Of a stretch of 46,201 nucleotides of DNA, positions 18,441-26,185 are shown one piece after another. The DNA comes from an uncultured delta proteobacterium (lineage in GTDB: Bacteria; Myxococcota_A; Polyangia; Polyangiales; Polyangiaceae), in assembly GCA_903892415.1 (NCBI GenBank), contig CAITIQ010000335.1, positions 1-46,201 of the forward strand, given 5' to 3'. The translations under genes were made by a program, and so were the position numbers. A model generated the notes under the pieces. The model was not told the DNA's origin. It worked only from the letters and a program-made list of their open reading frames with translations, and made no database searches. How positions within the stretch are numbered: the first letter of the stretch is position 1; each line of letters starts with the position of its first letter.

Positions 18441-19508
18441 TTGGTGATCCAACGAACCCGCGAAAGCGCGCGGTTGAGCTATCGTGCCACCACCGTGCAT
18501 TCCTTCGCCCCCGCTCCGCTCGTCCTTCGAAATCGCGACGGCTTGTCCTTTGGCTCCTTTCGCGGCGGCCTCCCCGCGTTGGAACTAGGCACCTCCGCGC
18601 GCGGCAGGATCGCAGACTTTCTTGGCCACAAGCGCTGGACCTACTGTGCCCTCGCGAGCGACGAACTATTCGTCGGCTGCGCGGTGGTCTCCCTCGGGTA
18701 CGCGTCCACTGCTTTGCTCTTCGTCGCGGATCTCGCGACCAAGAGTTTTCTGTTCGATGAGTCCTTCGTTGGCGGCCCATTCGCCACACGCTTTGCGGAC
18801 GGCGGCTCCGGTTGTCGCAACGCCACGTTCACAGGCAAGGGGGTTTCGCTGTCGGTGGGAGATCGCGGCATGGCGTTGAAGGTGGAGCGCACGAAGCGTC
18901 GCAGCGAGGTTTCGCTTCAGGTGTCGGCCATGCCCGGCCGGCAGGCCCCGGCGATGGGGGCTGTGGTACCGGTGGCAGGGGGCTTCGCCAACGCGACCGA
19001 GAAACGTTATTGCCCGGTGCGTGGTCGCGCTTCGTTAGGACAACGCAGCTTCACCTTCGACAAGGCCTTGATGGGGACGGACCACACGAGAGGCGTGCTG
19101 GCGCGCGCAACAGCATGGCGCTGGGCGTTCTTGATGGGACGTACGACTTCCGGCGCAACCGTCGTGCTGAATCTGGTGGAGGGCTTTGTCGGTGAAGCCG
19201 AGTGCTGCGTGTGGATCGACGGTGAGCTCCAAGCACTTGGTGAAGGTCGCTTTAGCTACGACGCGACGCGCCCATTGTCCGAGTGGCGCATCTCGACCAC
19301 CTGCGGCTCCGTGGAGTTGCGCTTCTCCCCATTCGCGTTGCATCGCGAGACGAAGGAGCTGTTGTTCGTTCGCTCCAACTTCATGCAACCAGTGGGTGCA
19401 TTCAGCGGCACCGTTCGAGTTTCGACCCCTCAGCAACGAGAGAGCCAGACGACCTTTTTCTTAGAGAATGTGGCTGGAGTAACGGAACATCAGGACGTCC
19501 TCTGGTAG
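18441..19508 (+). CDS. DUF2804 family protein
   Basis: A 355-aa protein of the DUF2804 family, whose biochemical role is not known to me. The family pattern is seen in KRWTYCAL, the central ATAWRWAFLMG, VLNLVEGFVGEAECCVWIDG and the C-terminal FSGTVRVST...GVTEHQDVLW. It is rich in beta strands with many Trp/Phe and no signal peptide, so it is likely cytoplasmic; a lipid- or hydroxylated-substrate role is conceivable but not shown. The GTG start at 18441 is the only one that keeps the usual N-terminal PLVLRNRDG region with a short leader. A Nudix gene begins 9 bp after its stop, suggesting co-transcription. Confidence 0.8.
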   Translation: MVIQRTRESARLSYRATTVHSFAPAPLVLRNRDGLSFGSFRGGLPALELGTSARGRIADFLGHKRWTYCALASDELFVGCAVVSLGYASTALLFVADLATKSFLFDESFVGGPFATRFADGGSGCRNATFTGKGVSLSVGDRGMALKVERTKRRSEVSLQVSAMPGRQAPAMGAVVPVAGGFANATEKRYCPVRGRASLGQRSFTFDKALMGTDHTRGVLARATAWRWAFLMGRTTSGATVVLNLVEGFVGEAECCVWIDGELQALGEGRFSYDATRPLSEWRISTTCGSVELRFSPFALHRETKELLFVRSNFMQPVGAFSGTVRVSTPQQRESQTTFFLENVAGVTEHQDVLW

Positions 19509-19517
19509 AAGGTGGCT

Positions 19518-20000
19518 GTGAGTTTTGCCCCTCTTCATTTGTTGCCTGCGGGTGTGGTTGGCGTTGCCAAAGAGATTTTTCGGCACGTTCTAAAGCGACC
19601 CGTCGTGGGCTTGGCCGTGGTTGCGCGATGCTCCGAAGGGATTGTGCTGATCCGCCGCGGTGACACCGGAACTTGGGCACTCCCGGGTGGCACTGTCGAG
19701 TGGGGGGAGACGCTCCGGGACACGCTGGTGCGCGAGGTGATCGAGGAGGCAGGAATTCGCGAAACGACCTTCAAGCGGATGGTGGGCGTCTACTCCAGAC
19801 CGGATCGGGATCCTCGCTTTCACGCGGTGACGATCGTCGTTGAGGCAGAGGTCGGTCCCATCGTTCAGCCTCCCAAGAACCCTGTCGAGATCCGAGAGGC
19901 ACGCGTTTTTCGCCTCACGGATCTGCCCGTGGAAATGGCTATGGGCATGCGTGACTTTCTGGACCACGCGCTCGCCGGAGGAGACCCCGCTTTTGAGTAA
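19518..20000 (+). CDS. Nudix hydrolase
   Basis: A 160-aa Mg-dependent pyrophosphohydrolase of the Nudix superfamily. The Nudix box (about residues 58-80) is complete: GGTVEWGE, seven residues, then REVIEEAGI, with all metal-binding Glu present. Substrates in this family range from oxidised nucleotides to NDP-sugars and ADP-ribose, and no subfamily motif decides here. The N-terminus carries a short hydrophobic stretch (LLPAGVVGVAKEIF). I chose the GTG at 19518 because AGAAGG lies 5 nt upstream; the in-frame GTG at 19512 would overlap that ribosome site. It is 9 bp after the DUF2804 gene. Confidence 0.9.
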   Translation: MSFAPLHLLPAGVVGVAKEIFRHVLKRPVVGLAVVARCSEGIVLIRRGDTGTWALPGGTVEWGETLRDTLVREVIEEAGIRETTFKRMVGVYSRPDRDPRFHAVTIVVEAEVGPIVQPPKNPVEIREARVFRLTDLPVEMAMGMRDFLDHALAGGDPAFE

Positions 20001-20081
20001 CGGAGTGCTAGTTGGCCAGTTGAGCGATTCGGCTGTACCCTAGTGTGACTTATCCACGAGACCAATCGTACTGGGGGACCT

Positions 20082-20630
20082 ATGGCCTGCTCGCTTACCC
20101 GAACACTTATTGCCTTGCTCCTTGTAACCGCTTGCACGTCGCCCCGCGAGGACCCGCGGAGTTCGAATCCGGCCGCCCAGCAAAACAAATCGTCGAACGG
20201 TGGCGGTGGGGCCGGTGGCGGCGGCGCGTCCGGTGGTGCTAGTTCGTCGAGCTCGTCGACTGGGGGGAGTTCCTCTGGCGGAGCTTCGATGGTAGCCGTT
20301 GCAAGTTGCGCTTGCGGTTTGGCCACGGTGCTTGGGCAAAACGCGTGCGGGACCTGCGTCGACGACAACGTGACCTCACTGAACCCCCAGTGCGAGCAGC
20401 AGATCGCCGCTTGTGCGAGTGATGTGGGCTGTTCGGGAAGCGCGAGTACGCTCAGTAACAACTGCACTGCGCCAGACGAAGCGTGCTTGAACAGCCTCAA
20501 TGGCACGCTGACCGCCGAGGAACTCAAACTCCTCTCGGACGTGTTTGAATGCTTGTGCGTAGCAAGCGTGTGCGGGACCGCCTGTGACCCCGGCCCTCCT
20601 GCGTTCTCCTGCGAAGTGACGGTGAAGTAA
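20082..20630 (+). CDS. Cys-rich lipoprotein with Gly/Ser linker
   Basis: A 182-aa exported lipoprotein. The N-terminal signal ends in the lipobox LVTAC at Cys18. A low-complexity Gly/Ser/Asn linker follows (about 35-70), of the type many Polyangia surface lipoproteins carry. The C-terminal 110 residues hold about 15 Cys in pairs and short spacings (SCACG, ACGTCVD, CLCVASVCGTACD), which suggests a disulfide-stabilised knot. The function is unknown. The ATG at 20082 is supported by GGGGGA 4-5 nt upstream. It has the same general style as, but is not clearly related to, the two small lipoproteins at 11485 and 11840. Confidence 0.8.
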   Translation: MACSLTRTLIALLLVTACTSPREDPRSSNPAAQQNKSSNGGGGAGGGGASGGASSSSSSTGGSSSGGASMVAVASCACGLATVLGQNACGTCVDDNVTSLNPQCEQQIAACASDVGCSGSASTLSNNCTAPDEACLNSLNGTLTAEELKLLSDVFECLCVASVCGTACDPGPPAFSCEVTVK

Positions 20631-20637
20631 ACGCTCA

Positions 20638-20700
20638 GTGGAAGCGGTAGCGGGCCCGTCGAGTTGGAGGGCTTAGCGGTACGCTTCCACATCGATTCCG
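20638..20700. repeat. Inverted repeat spanning the ends of two convergent genes
   Basis: GTGGAAGCG (20638-20646) is the exact reverse complement of CGCTTCCAC (20692-20700), with a 45-nt GC-rich spacer. It covers the short gap and the last codons of the sigma-54 activator gene. There is no U-tract on either side, so a terminator role is unproven. Confidence 0.4.
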
Positions 20701-22205
20701 TACTTGCGCAGCCAACGATGGACCTGCATGCGTTCCTTGCCGAACTCGCGACCGACGGCCGCGAGGTTGCCGCGGTGTTGCGCGAGCAGTGCACGCAGCT
20801 CCTCCTCGCTCGGTGCACGAAAGCGCCCTGGGACCAACGCACGAGGTGCCGCCTCCGCTGAAGCGAGGTTGCGAGGAGGAGGTTCGCTCGCTCTGCCGTG
20901 GTAGGCGAGGGGCGCCCGAACATCGATCGGCGGTACGGTCACGTCCATCGCAGTAGCCTGCGCGGCCGCTGGCCCCAGTAGCAGCGACCCATCCGTATCG
21001 ACGCGGTGGACGCCGTACTCGAGCATGACCTCCTTGATCGCGTCGGGCAGGTGGTGAACCTCGAGCACCTCTCCCTCTGCGACGGCGATTGCGCGCTTGA
21101 TCGCCGCCTCGAGTTCACGAACGTTGAACGGCCAATCGTAATGCAAGAGCCCCGTCATGAACGGGAACGTCGTACTCATCGTTGGTCTGCCATGTCGATG
21201 AAGCATCGAGCGAACCAACGCGTAGAGGTCCTCCTTGCGGTCGCGGAGGGCGGGCAACGTGAGGCTGTATTCGTTCAATCGTGCGAAGAGATCCCCTCGG
21301 AATTTGCCGTCTCGTTGCAACGCCGCGAGGTTGCGATGGGTGGCGCATACGATGCGCACGTTGACCCGTTCGGGGGCTGTCGCGCCGATGGGGATGATCT
21401 CCCTTGATTGGAGCACACGCAGAAGTTTCGCCTGGGCTTCGATCGGCATGTCGCCGATCTCGTCGAGGAACAGCGTGCCATTGTCGGCAGCTTTGATCAG
21501 CCCAATCTTGTCGCGCTCGGCACCACTGAAGGCGCCGCGCTTGTAGCCGAACAGCTCACTCTCCAACAAAGACCCTGGAATCGCTGCGCAGTTGACCGGT
21601 TGAAAGGCGCCTTTGCGGCCACTCGCCAAGTGCAGTTCGCGGGCGCATAGCTCTTTTCCCGTCCCCGTTTCACCAAGGACCACGACCGAAATTTCACTCG
21701 CTGCAACGCGATGGAGCGCCCGAAGCAGTACGCGCAACTGGTAGTTTCCAACAATGCCGGCGAGGCTCGGTGCGCCTGGTGGCGCTGAGGAGGCGCCATC
21801 GATCCTGTAGGTGGCAAAGCTCTCCGCTCCTTGCGCGACGAACTTGAAAATTGCGTCGCCGATACGAATCTCGTGCTGGTCCTGAAGCGCCAACTCGGTG
21901 ATGAACCGGCCGTCGACCAAGGTCCCGTTGCGACTACCCAAGTCCGCGATGATCCAGCGCGTGCCGCGAAAGCTGATGCGAGCATGTTGCCGGCTGACCG
22001 CGCCCTCGGGCACGCAGACCCCGCAGGAGGGATCTCTCCCCAGAACAAGGTCTCGTTCCGAAAGCAGATACGCGGGCGAAAATTGGTCAAAGTGCGGCGC
22101 GTACAGGAGCACCAGCCCCGCTCGAGCGGATCTCGAACCCTCGGGGGAAGCGTGCGCTCCGTAGCGCTGCATGGACGCGGTGGTTCGTGGGTGGCGCTCG
22201 GCCAT
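20673..22205 (-). CDS. FHA-domain sigma-54-dependent transcriptional activator
   Basis: A 510-aa enhancer-binding protein. An N-terminal FHA domain (about 30-130) keeps GR 56-57, SRQH 71-74 and NG 93-94, so it should sense a phosphothreonine protein instead of a two-component phosphoryl group. The AAA+ domain has Walker A GETGTGKE at 178-185, Walker B LFLDEIGD at 245-252 and an arginine-finger region RGDLFARL. The sigma-54 contact loop reads GAFSGA (224-229) where GAFTGA is usual. The C-terminal helix-turn-helix of Fis type lies in about 465-505 (LAAVGREFG...VHRWLRKYGI). The ATG is at 22203-22205. FHA-type activators are characteristic of myxobacteria, where Ser/Thr kinases feed into sigma-54 control. 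It is divergent from the amidase gene, only 17 bp away. Confidence 0.93.
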   Translation of the reverse strand: MAERHPRTTASMQRYGAHASPEGSRSARAGLVLLYAPHFDQFSPAYLLSERDLVLGRDPSCGVCVPEGAVSRQHARISFRGTRWIIADLGSRNGTLVDGRFITELALQDQHEIRIGDAIFKFVAQGAESFATYRIDGASSAPPGAPSLAGIVGNYQLRVLLRALHRVAASEISVVVLGETGTGKELCARELHLASGRKGAFQPVNCAAIPGSLLESELFGYKRGAFSGAERDKIGLIKAADNGTLFLDEIGDMPIEAQAKLLRVLQSREIIPIGATAPERVNVRIVCATHRNLAALQRDGKFRGDLFARLNEYSLTLPALRDRKEDLYALVRSMLHRHGRPTMSTTFPFMTGLLHYDWPFNVRELEAAIKRAIAVAEGEVLEVHHLPDAIKEVMLEYGVHRVDTDGSLLLGPAAAQATAMDVTVPPIDVRAPLAYHGRASEPPPRNLASAEAAPRALVPGRFRAPSEEELRALLAQHRGNLAAVGREFGKERMQVHRWLRKYGIDVEAYR

Positions 22206-22222
22206 CGCTGAAAGAGGCTAGC

Positions 22223-23071
22223 ATGGCCGGCACCATGCGACCCTTCAACGTTGCCGCCGTTCAACTCGAAAGCCAAGACGACCTGGCAGATAACCTGAAG
22301 CACGCTCGTGAACTCGTCCACGAGGCAGCCGCTCGCGGAGCGGAGATCGTCCTCTTGCCTGAAAACTTCGCGTTCATGGGCACCGAAGAGGAAAAGCGTT
22401 TGATTGCTGAGGACCTCGCCTCGCCTGAGTGCGGTCCGATACGCGAGATGTTGTCAGCGACTGCCAGAAAGGAGGGGCTCTTTCTTATCGGCGGTGGCAT
22501 GCCTGAGCGTAGTTCTGACCCCGACCGGCCATTTAACACGAGCTGCGTAGTTGGTCCCTCAGGCGATGTGGTAGCGAAATACCGAAAGATCCACCTCTTT
22601 GATGTTGAGGTTGGGGATGGCGCTTCGTACCGCGAATCGGCCGCTACCAGCTCCGGCTCCAGCGTCGAAACAGCTCAGCTTGAGCTGCAGGGGGGCGCTG
22701 TCAACGTTGGCTTGTCCGTGTGTTACGACTTGCGGTTCCCAGCTCTCTTCCAGCGCCTCGCCGATCTTGGCGCCGTGTGCGCCACTGTTCCAGCGGCCTT
22801 CACGCTCATGACGGGCAAGGACCACTGGCACGTGCTGCTGCGTGCCCGTGCGATAGAGGCCCAAATGTTCGTGATCGCGGCGGGCCAGTGTGGTGCACAC
22901 CCGCGGGGCCGCCGCACCTACGGCAAATCCTGCATAGTCGACCCCTGGGGAGACGTGATTGCCCAGGCCAGCGACGGGCCAGGCGTGGTCGTAGCACGGC
23001 TCGACCCAGCCCAGGTCGAGGCGATTCGGCGCAGGCTTCCCTCGTTAACCCACCGAAGACCGCTCGACTGA
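22223..23071 (+). CDS. Carbon-nitrogen hydrolase (nitrilase superfamily, Nit1-like amidase)
   Basis: A 282-aa cytoplasmic amidase. The Glu-Lys-Cys catalytic triad is complete: Glu47 in LLPENF, Lys122 in YRKIHLFD and Cys167 in SVCYDLRFP. The motif RKIHLFDV and the LRFPALF segment after the Cys match the Nit1/NitFhit branch, whose characterised members hydrolyse deaminated glutathione as a metabolite-repair step. This substrate is inference from family resemblance. I chose the ATG at 22223, with AAAGAGG 6 nt upstream; the next in-frame ATG is at 22235. Its promoter must overlap the start of the divergent sigma-54 activator gene. It is the first gene of a four-gene plus-strand run. Confidence 0.9.
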   Translation: MAGTMRPFNVAAVQLESQDDLADNLKHARELVHEAAARGAEIVLLPENFAFMGTEEEKRLIAEDLASPECGPIREMLSATARKEGLFLIGGGMPERSSDPDRPFNTSCVVGPSGDVVAKYRKIHLFDVEVGDGASYRESAATSSGSSVETAQLELQGGAVNVGLSVCYDLRFPALFQRLADLGAVCATVPAAFTLMTGKDHWHVLLRARAIEAQMFVIAAGQCGAHPRGRRTYGKSCIVDPWGDVIAQASDGPGVVVARLDPAQVEAIRRRLPSLTHRRPLD

Positions 23072-23110
23072 CTTGCCAATCGCTCGCGATGAGTAGACCC
23101 TTCGACAACC

Positions 23111-23764
23111 ATGGCGAGGCTCGACAAGAAAGCGATCATCAATGCGGCGACGACCTACCTGAAACAGCATCCGGAAGAGATGCTGCGCGCCGTGAAGGGG
23201 GCGTTCGGACTGCGGTTCGGTGTTCCGCTCGATGCCCTGCGCTACTTCGCCCGCGAACTCGCGGGTGGCAAGAAGATGCCGAAGGACATCCAGATCGACA
23301 GTGTTCCGCCTGGGATTCGCATCGCGATGACGGTGGAGGCACCCGGTGGAACCAGTCTCCGCGTTTCTCTTTGCCTCTTCATCGAAGAGATCAACATCAC
23401 CGCCGACGAGTTGCGCGTCGGAACTCGTATCTCCGAGATGAACCTGAAGGTTCTCGATGGCTTTCAAACGCCCGTCGCTGCGCTCGTTCAATCTGGGGCG
23501 CTCGACCTATCGAAGCCAGGCAACCTGGTCGCGTTCATTCCCAAGCGGCCGGCTCTGATCGTTGACGCGAAAGACGATCGCATCGTGATCGATGCGCTGA
23601 AGATCCCGAAGGTCGCCGACAACCCCAAGATTCGCAAGGCGCTCGCCGTCGCTACGCCGGTGCTCCACGTGCGCGCAATTCGCTCGAAGGACGACCATCT
23701 CGATGTTCATTTGCGCACCAGCCTTTCGGGTATTTCGACGGCTTACGCCGCGGCTCGTAGCTGA
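23111..23764 (+). CDS. Hypothetical protein, possibly a lipid- or ligand-binding beta-fold
   Basis: A 217-aa protein I do not recognise. An N-terminal helix (about 1-50) is Lys/Arg-rich with LRYFARELAGG. A beta-rich core follows with repeating strand pairs (GIRIAMTVEAP, SLRVSLCLFIEEINI, RISEMNLKVLDG) and a second set near the end (ALIVDAKDDRIVIDAL, HLDVHLRTSL). No signal peptide, membrane segment or catalytic motif is seen. The alternation resembles elongated lipid-binding beta folds, but that is a guess. The ATG at 23111 begins right after a short gap from the amidase gene; the kinase gene starts 21 bp after its stop, so it likely belongs to the same transcript. Confidence 0.75.
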   Translation: MARLDKKAIINAATTYLKQHPEEMLRAVKGAFGLRFGVPLDALRYFARELAGGKKMPKDIQIDSVPPGIRIAMTVEAPGGTSLRVSLCLFIEEINITADELRVGTRISEMNLKVLDGFQTPVAALVQSGALDLSKPGNLVAFIPKRPALIVDAKDDRIVIDALKIPKVADNPKIRKALAVATPVLHVRAIRSKDDHLDVHLRTSLSGISTAYAAARS

Positions 23765-23785
23765 CCGTTTCTTTCGAGGCGTGTG

Positions 23786-26092
23786 ATGAGCGAGGCGTCG
23801 AAAGACAGTCCCAAACCGCTGGTCTTCGAGCTGCTCGCCGAGATCGCGACGGGCCCGACGGCACGCGTCGAGCTTTGCCGCGTCAAGTCTCCGCCGAAGG
23901 AGAAGGGCAAGCTCACCGCGGTGAAGCGCCTTCACCCTCACATCGCCGAGGACCCACAGTTTCAGAGCATGTTCATCGACGAGGTCTGGATGACCGCGGC
24001 GCTGGATCACCCGAACGTGGTTCATGTCGTTGGCTGGGGCAACGACAATGAGGGCACCTATCTCGCTGTAGAGCTCGTCGAGGGGGTGTCTTTGGCGCGT
24101 CTGATGAAGACCGTCTTCGAGACGCGAGAAGCCTTCACCGAGCGCATGGTGGTCTTCATGGGGGCGCAGATCTGTGCGGGCCTGTCGGCTGCCCACCAAC
24201 TTCGTGGACTTTCAGGGGAGTCTCTCGGATTGGTCCATCGCGATCTGACGCCTGGAAACGTGCTGATTGGCTTCGATGGTCGAGTGAAGATTGCCGACTT
24301 CGGCCTGGCGAAAGCGAAGCAGCGGGTAACCAAGACGCTGACCGGCCTGCTCAAGGGCCACCCTCACTACATGGCGCCCGAGCAAGCCACCGATGCTCCG
24401 ATCGACGCTCGAGCCGACCTGTTTTCGCTCGGCGTCTTGTTGTTTGAGCTCTTCACCGGTCGTCATCCGTGGTCAGGCGGCAGTGAGCTGGAGATCTTTC
24501 ACGTCATGGCGCATGAGCCGCCCGAGGACATCCTCTCGCTGCGTCCGAAGCTCGACAAAGAGTTGGCGATGGTTGTCGACCGGTTGCTAGAGAAGGATCC
24601 AGCGCGGCGCTTCGGCTCGGCCGATGAAGTGCGAGCTTACCTCGATCGCTGGCTCGATACCCACGGCTACAAGGACGACAACGCAGAGGCGGTGGCGCGG
24701 TTCGTCCGTCGTAACGCGATGAGACAACAGCGTTGGTTCGAGCGCGCGGTCGCCGGCGAATTTGTCGCAGAGTCGGTGCGGGCCAAAGCCAGGCTCCTGG
24801 GAACGCGGGGGCGGAACGGTCCGCTCGAGTTGCGGTCCGCGCCACAGGCCGCGCGCATCGCGCAGCCGGCCGCACTTTCGAGCCGGCGCAGGGCTGCACG
24901 CAAAGTCGTCGACGACCCGACCGATGAGACCGAGCGAAATCCGATCGAGGATCGCCCTTCCAACGAGACGGCGGAGACACCTGACTGGGGTGAAGAGATC
25001 CCTACGCAGGTGCAGACCAACAGGCAGGCGCGAGACGCGGTTCGCTCGCTGCTTTCGTCGCCCACCAACCCACGACCCGGCGCACTGCCGACCGTGACCA
25101 ACATGGACGCGCTCCCATCCTTCGCTGACGACGAGAGTGATGGTCGGACGACCACCATCAAAGCGAAGGGCGCCGCGATGGCCTATGCCGTGCGTATGCC
25201 GTCCTCGACCGAAGACGAGGTGCCCACAACGCCACTCGGAAAGCTGAATCTGGGCAAGCCGTTGCCGCGTCTTCCTCCACCGCGCGAACGTCGCGACGAC
25301 CTGGACGAGGAGCCGGACGAAGACCAGGAGGCCGGCGCGACACGGGTCGACCCGTTGTACGCCATGGAGGAGCGTGCGAATCAAAAGCTCGAACTTCGGA
25401 CGGGCGTCGCGCGCAACGAGCAAGACGTTCGATCTGCGGCGGAACGTCTCGTACGATTGGCGGCGCGCATGCAAACGGAGTCGGAGCGCGCGCAACGCCT
25501 GGCCGCCCATCGGGGCTTGCTCGCCGACCTGGCAAAGGACGGCGCTTCGGCAGCTGAAGAAGCCGTTAGGCTATTGTCTCAGGGCGGGCTCGAAGAGGCG
25601 CTTCGCACGCTAGAGGAGGCTCATCGTCTGGAGGACGCGGTGCTGCGCGGCGACCGCCAAACCTCAGCTGTAGTCGCGGAAACCGCGCCACAACTGGTGA
25701 CCGAACGGTTGCGAGTCGTGCCGACGTTCGTATCGGAGCCGCCGCGACCAGAGCCTCAAGGCCCAATTCTGGCTGGCGCCGCTCATGGGATGATCATCGG
25801 TGCTCCTGACCCATTACCGAATCTGCCGTCGCCCTTCGCACATGGAGGAATGCCGCTGCATCACTCGCAGTCTTTACCCACCGGGGATCGGCAGAGCTAC
25901 TTGCCCGCGCCAGTGCCCGACCCGCGTCGAGAGCCGACCGTCCCGGGCGTACGATTCAACGTGCCCCGTCCGCCGGAGAACACCAGCCTGTTTTCGGGCG
26001 AGGTGTTTGGTGTCCCCGTTTGGGTAGCGTTGGCCGTCGCGTTCCTGATCGCGCTGGCGGTCGTGATCATGGTCGACGTGATGTTGCGCTGA
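23786..26092 (+). CDS. Tail-anchored Ser/Thr protein kinase
   Basis: A 768-aa Hanks-type kinase. The kinase domain is N-terminal (about 12-290): AVK Lys47, HRDLTPGN at 151-158, DFG 171-173, and APE 197-199. It has Arg in HRD, so unlike the kinase at 10242 it is an RD kinase. The glycine loop is unusual (IATGPTARVEL), with only one Gly of the usual three. Residues 300-740 are charged, Pro/Arg-rich and probably disordered, with a helical stretch near 535-620. A single hydrophobic helix lies at the extreme C-terminus (about 743-765), making this a tail-anchored kinase with its whole body in the cytoplasm. I chose the ATG at 23786 (GAGG 6 nt upstream); a GTG sits one codon before. A TPR gene follows on the same strand. 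Confidence 0.93.
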   Translation: MSEASKDSPKPLVFELLAEIATGPTARVELCRVKSPPKEKGKLTAVKRLHPHIAEDPQFQSMFIDEVWMTAALDHPNVVHVVGWGNDNEGTYLAVELVEGVSLARLMKTVFETREAFTERMVVFMGAQICAGLSAAHQLRGLSGESLGLVHRDLTPGNVLIGFDGRVKIADFGLAKAKQRVTKTLTGLLKGHPHYMAPEQATDAPIDARADLFSLGVLLFELFTGRHPWSGGSELEIFHVMAHEPPEDILSLRPKLDKELAMVVDRLLEKDPARRFGSADEVRAYLDRWLDTHGYKDDNAEAVARFVRRNAMRQQRWFERAVAGEFVAESVRAKARLLGTRGRNGPLELRSAPQAARIAQPAALSSRRRAARKVVDDPTDETERNPIEDRPSNETAETPDWGEEIPTQVQTNRQARDAVRSLLSSPTNPRPGALPTVTNMDALPSFADDESDGRTTTIKAKGAAMAYAVRMPSSTEDEVPTTPLGKLNLGKPLPRLPPPRERRDDLDEEPDEDQEAGATRVDPLYAMEERANQKLELRTGVARNEQDVRSAAERLVRLAARMQTESERAQRLAAHRGLLADLAKDGASAAEEAVRLLSQGGLEEALRTLEEAHRLEDAVLRGDRQTSAVVAETAPQLVTERLRVVPTFVSEPPRPEPQGPILAGAAHGMIIGAPDPLPNLPSPFAHGGMPLHHSQSLPTGDRQSYLPAPVPDPRREPTVPGVRFNVPRPPENTSLFSGEVFGVPVWVALAVAFLIALAVVIMVDVMLR

Positions 26093-26185
26093 ACGAGCGG
26101 AAGAGGGCCTTCCGACATCTTTGCCTCCGACCGAGTGCGGGACCCATTGCCCGGGGCTGGGCTTGCCCTGTACGTTTCACTCCCT

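Noticed and set aside
20046..20054. DnaA-box-like TTATCCACG upstream of the Cys-rich lipoprotein
   Set aside because: A single site with one mismatch; expected by chance in 46 kb.
24587..25510. 307-codon open frame on the minus strand
   Set aside because: Lies antisense to the kinase linker, is Arg-rich, and has no recognisable motif.
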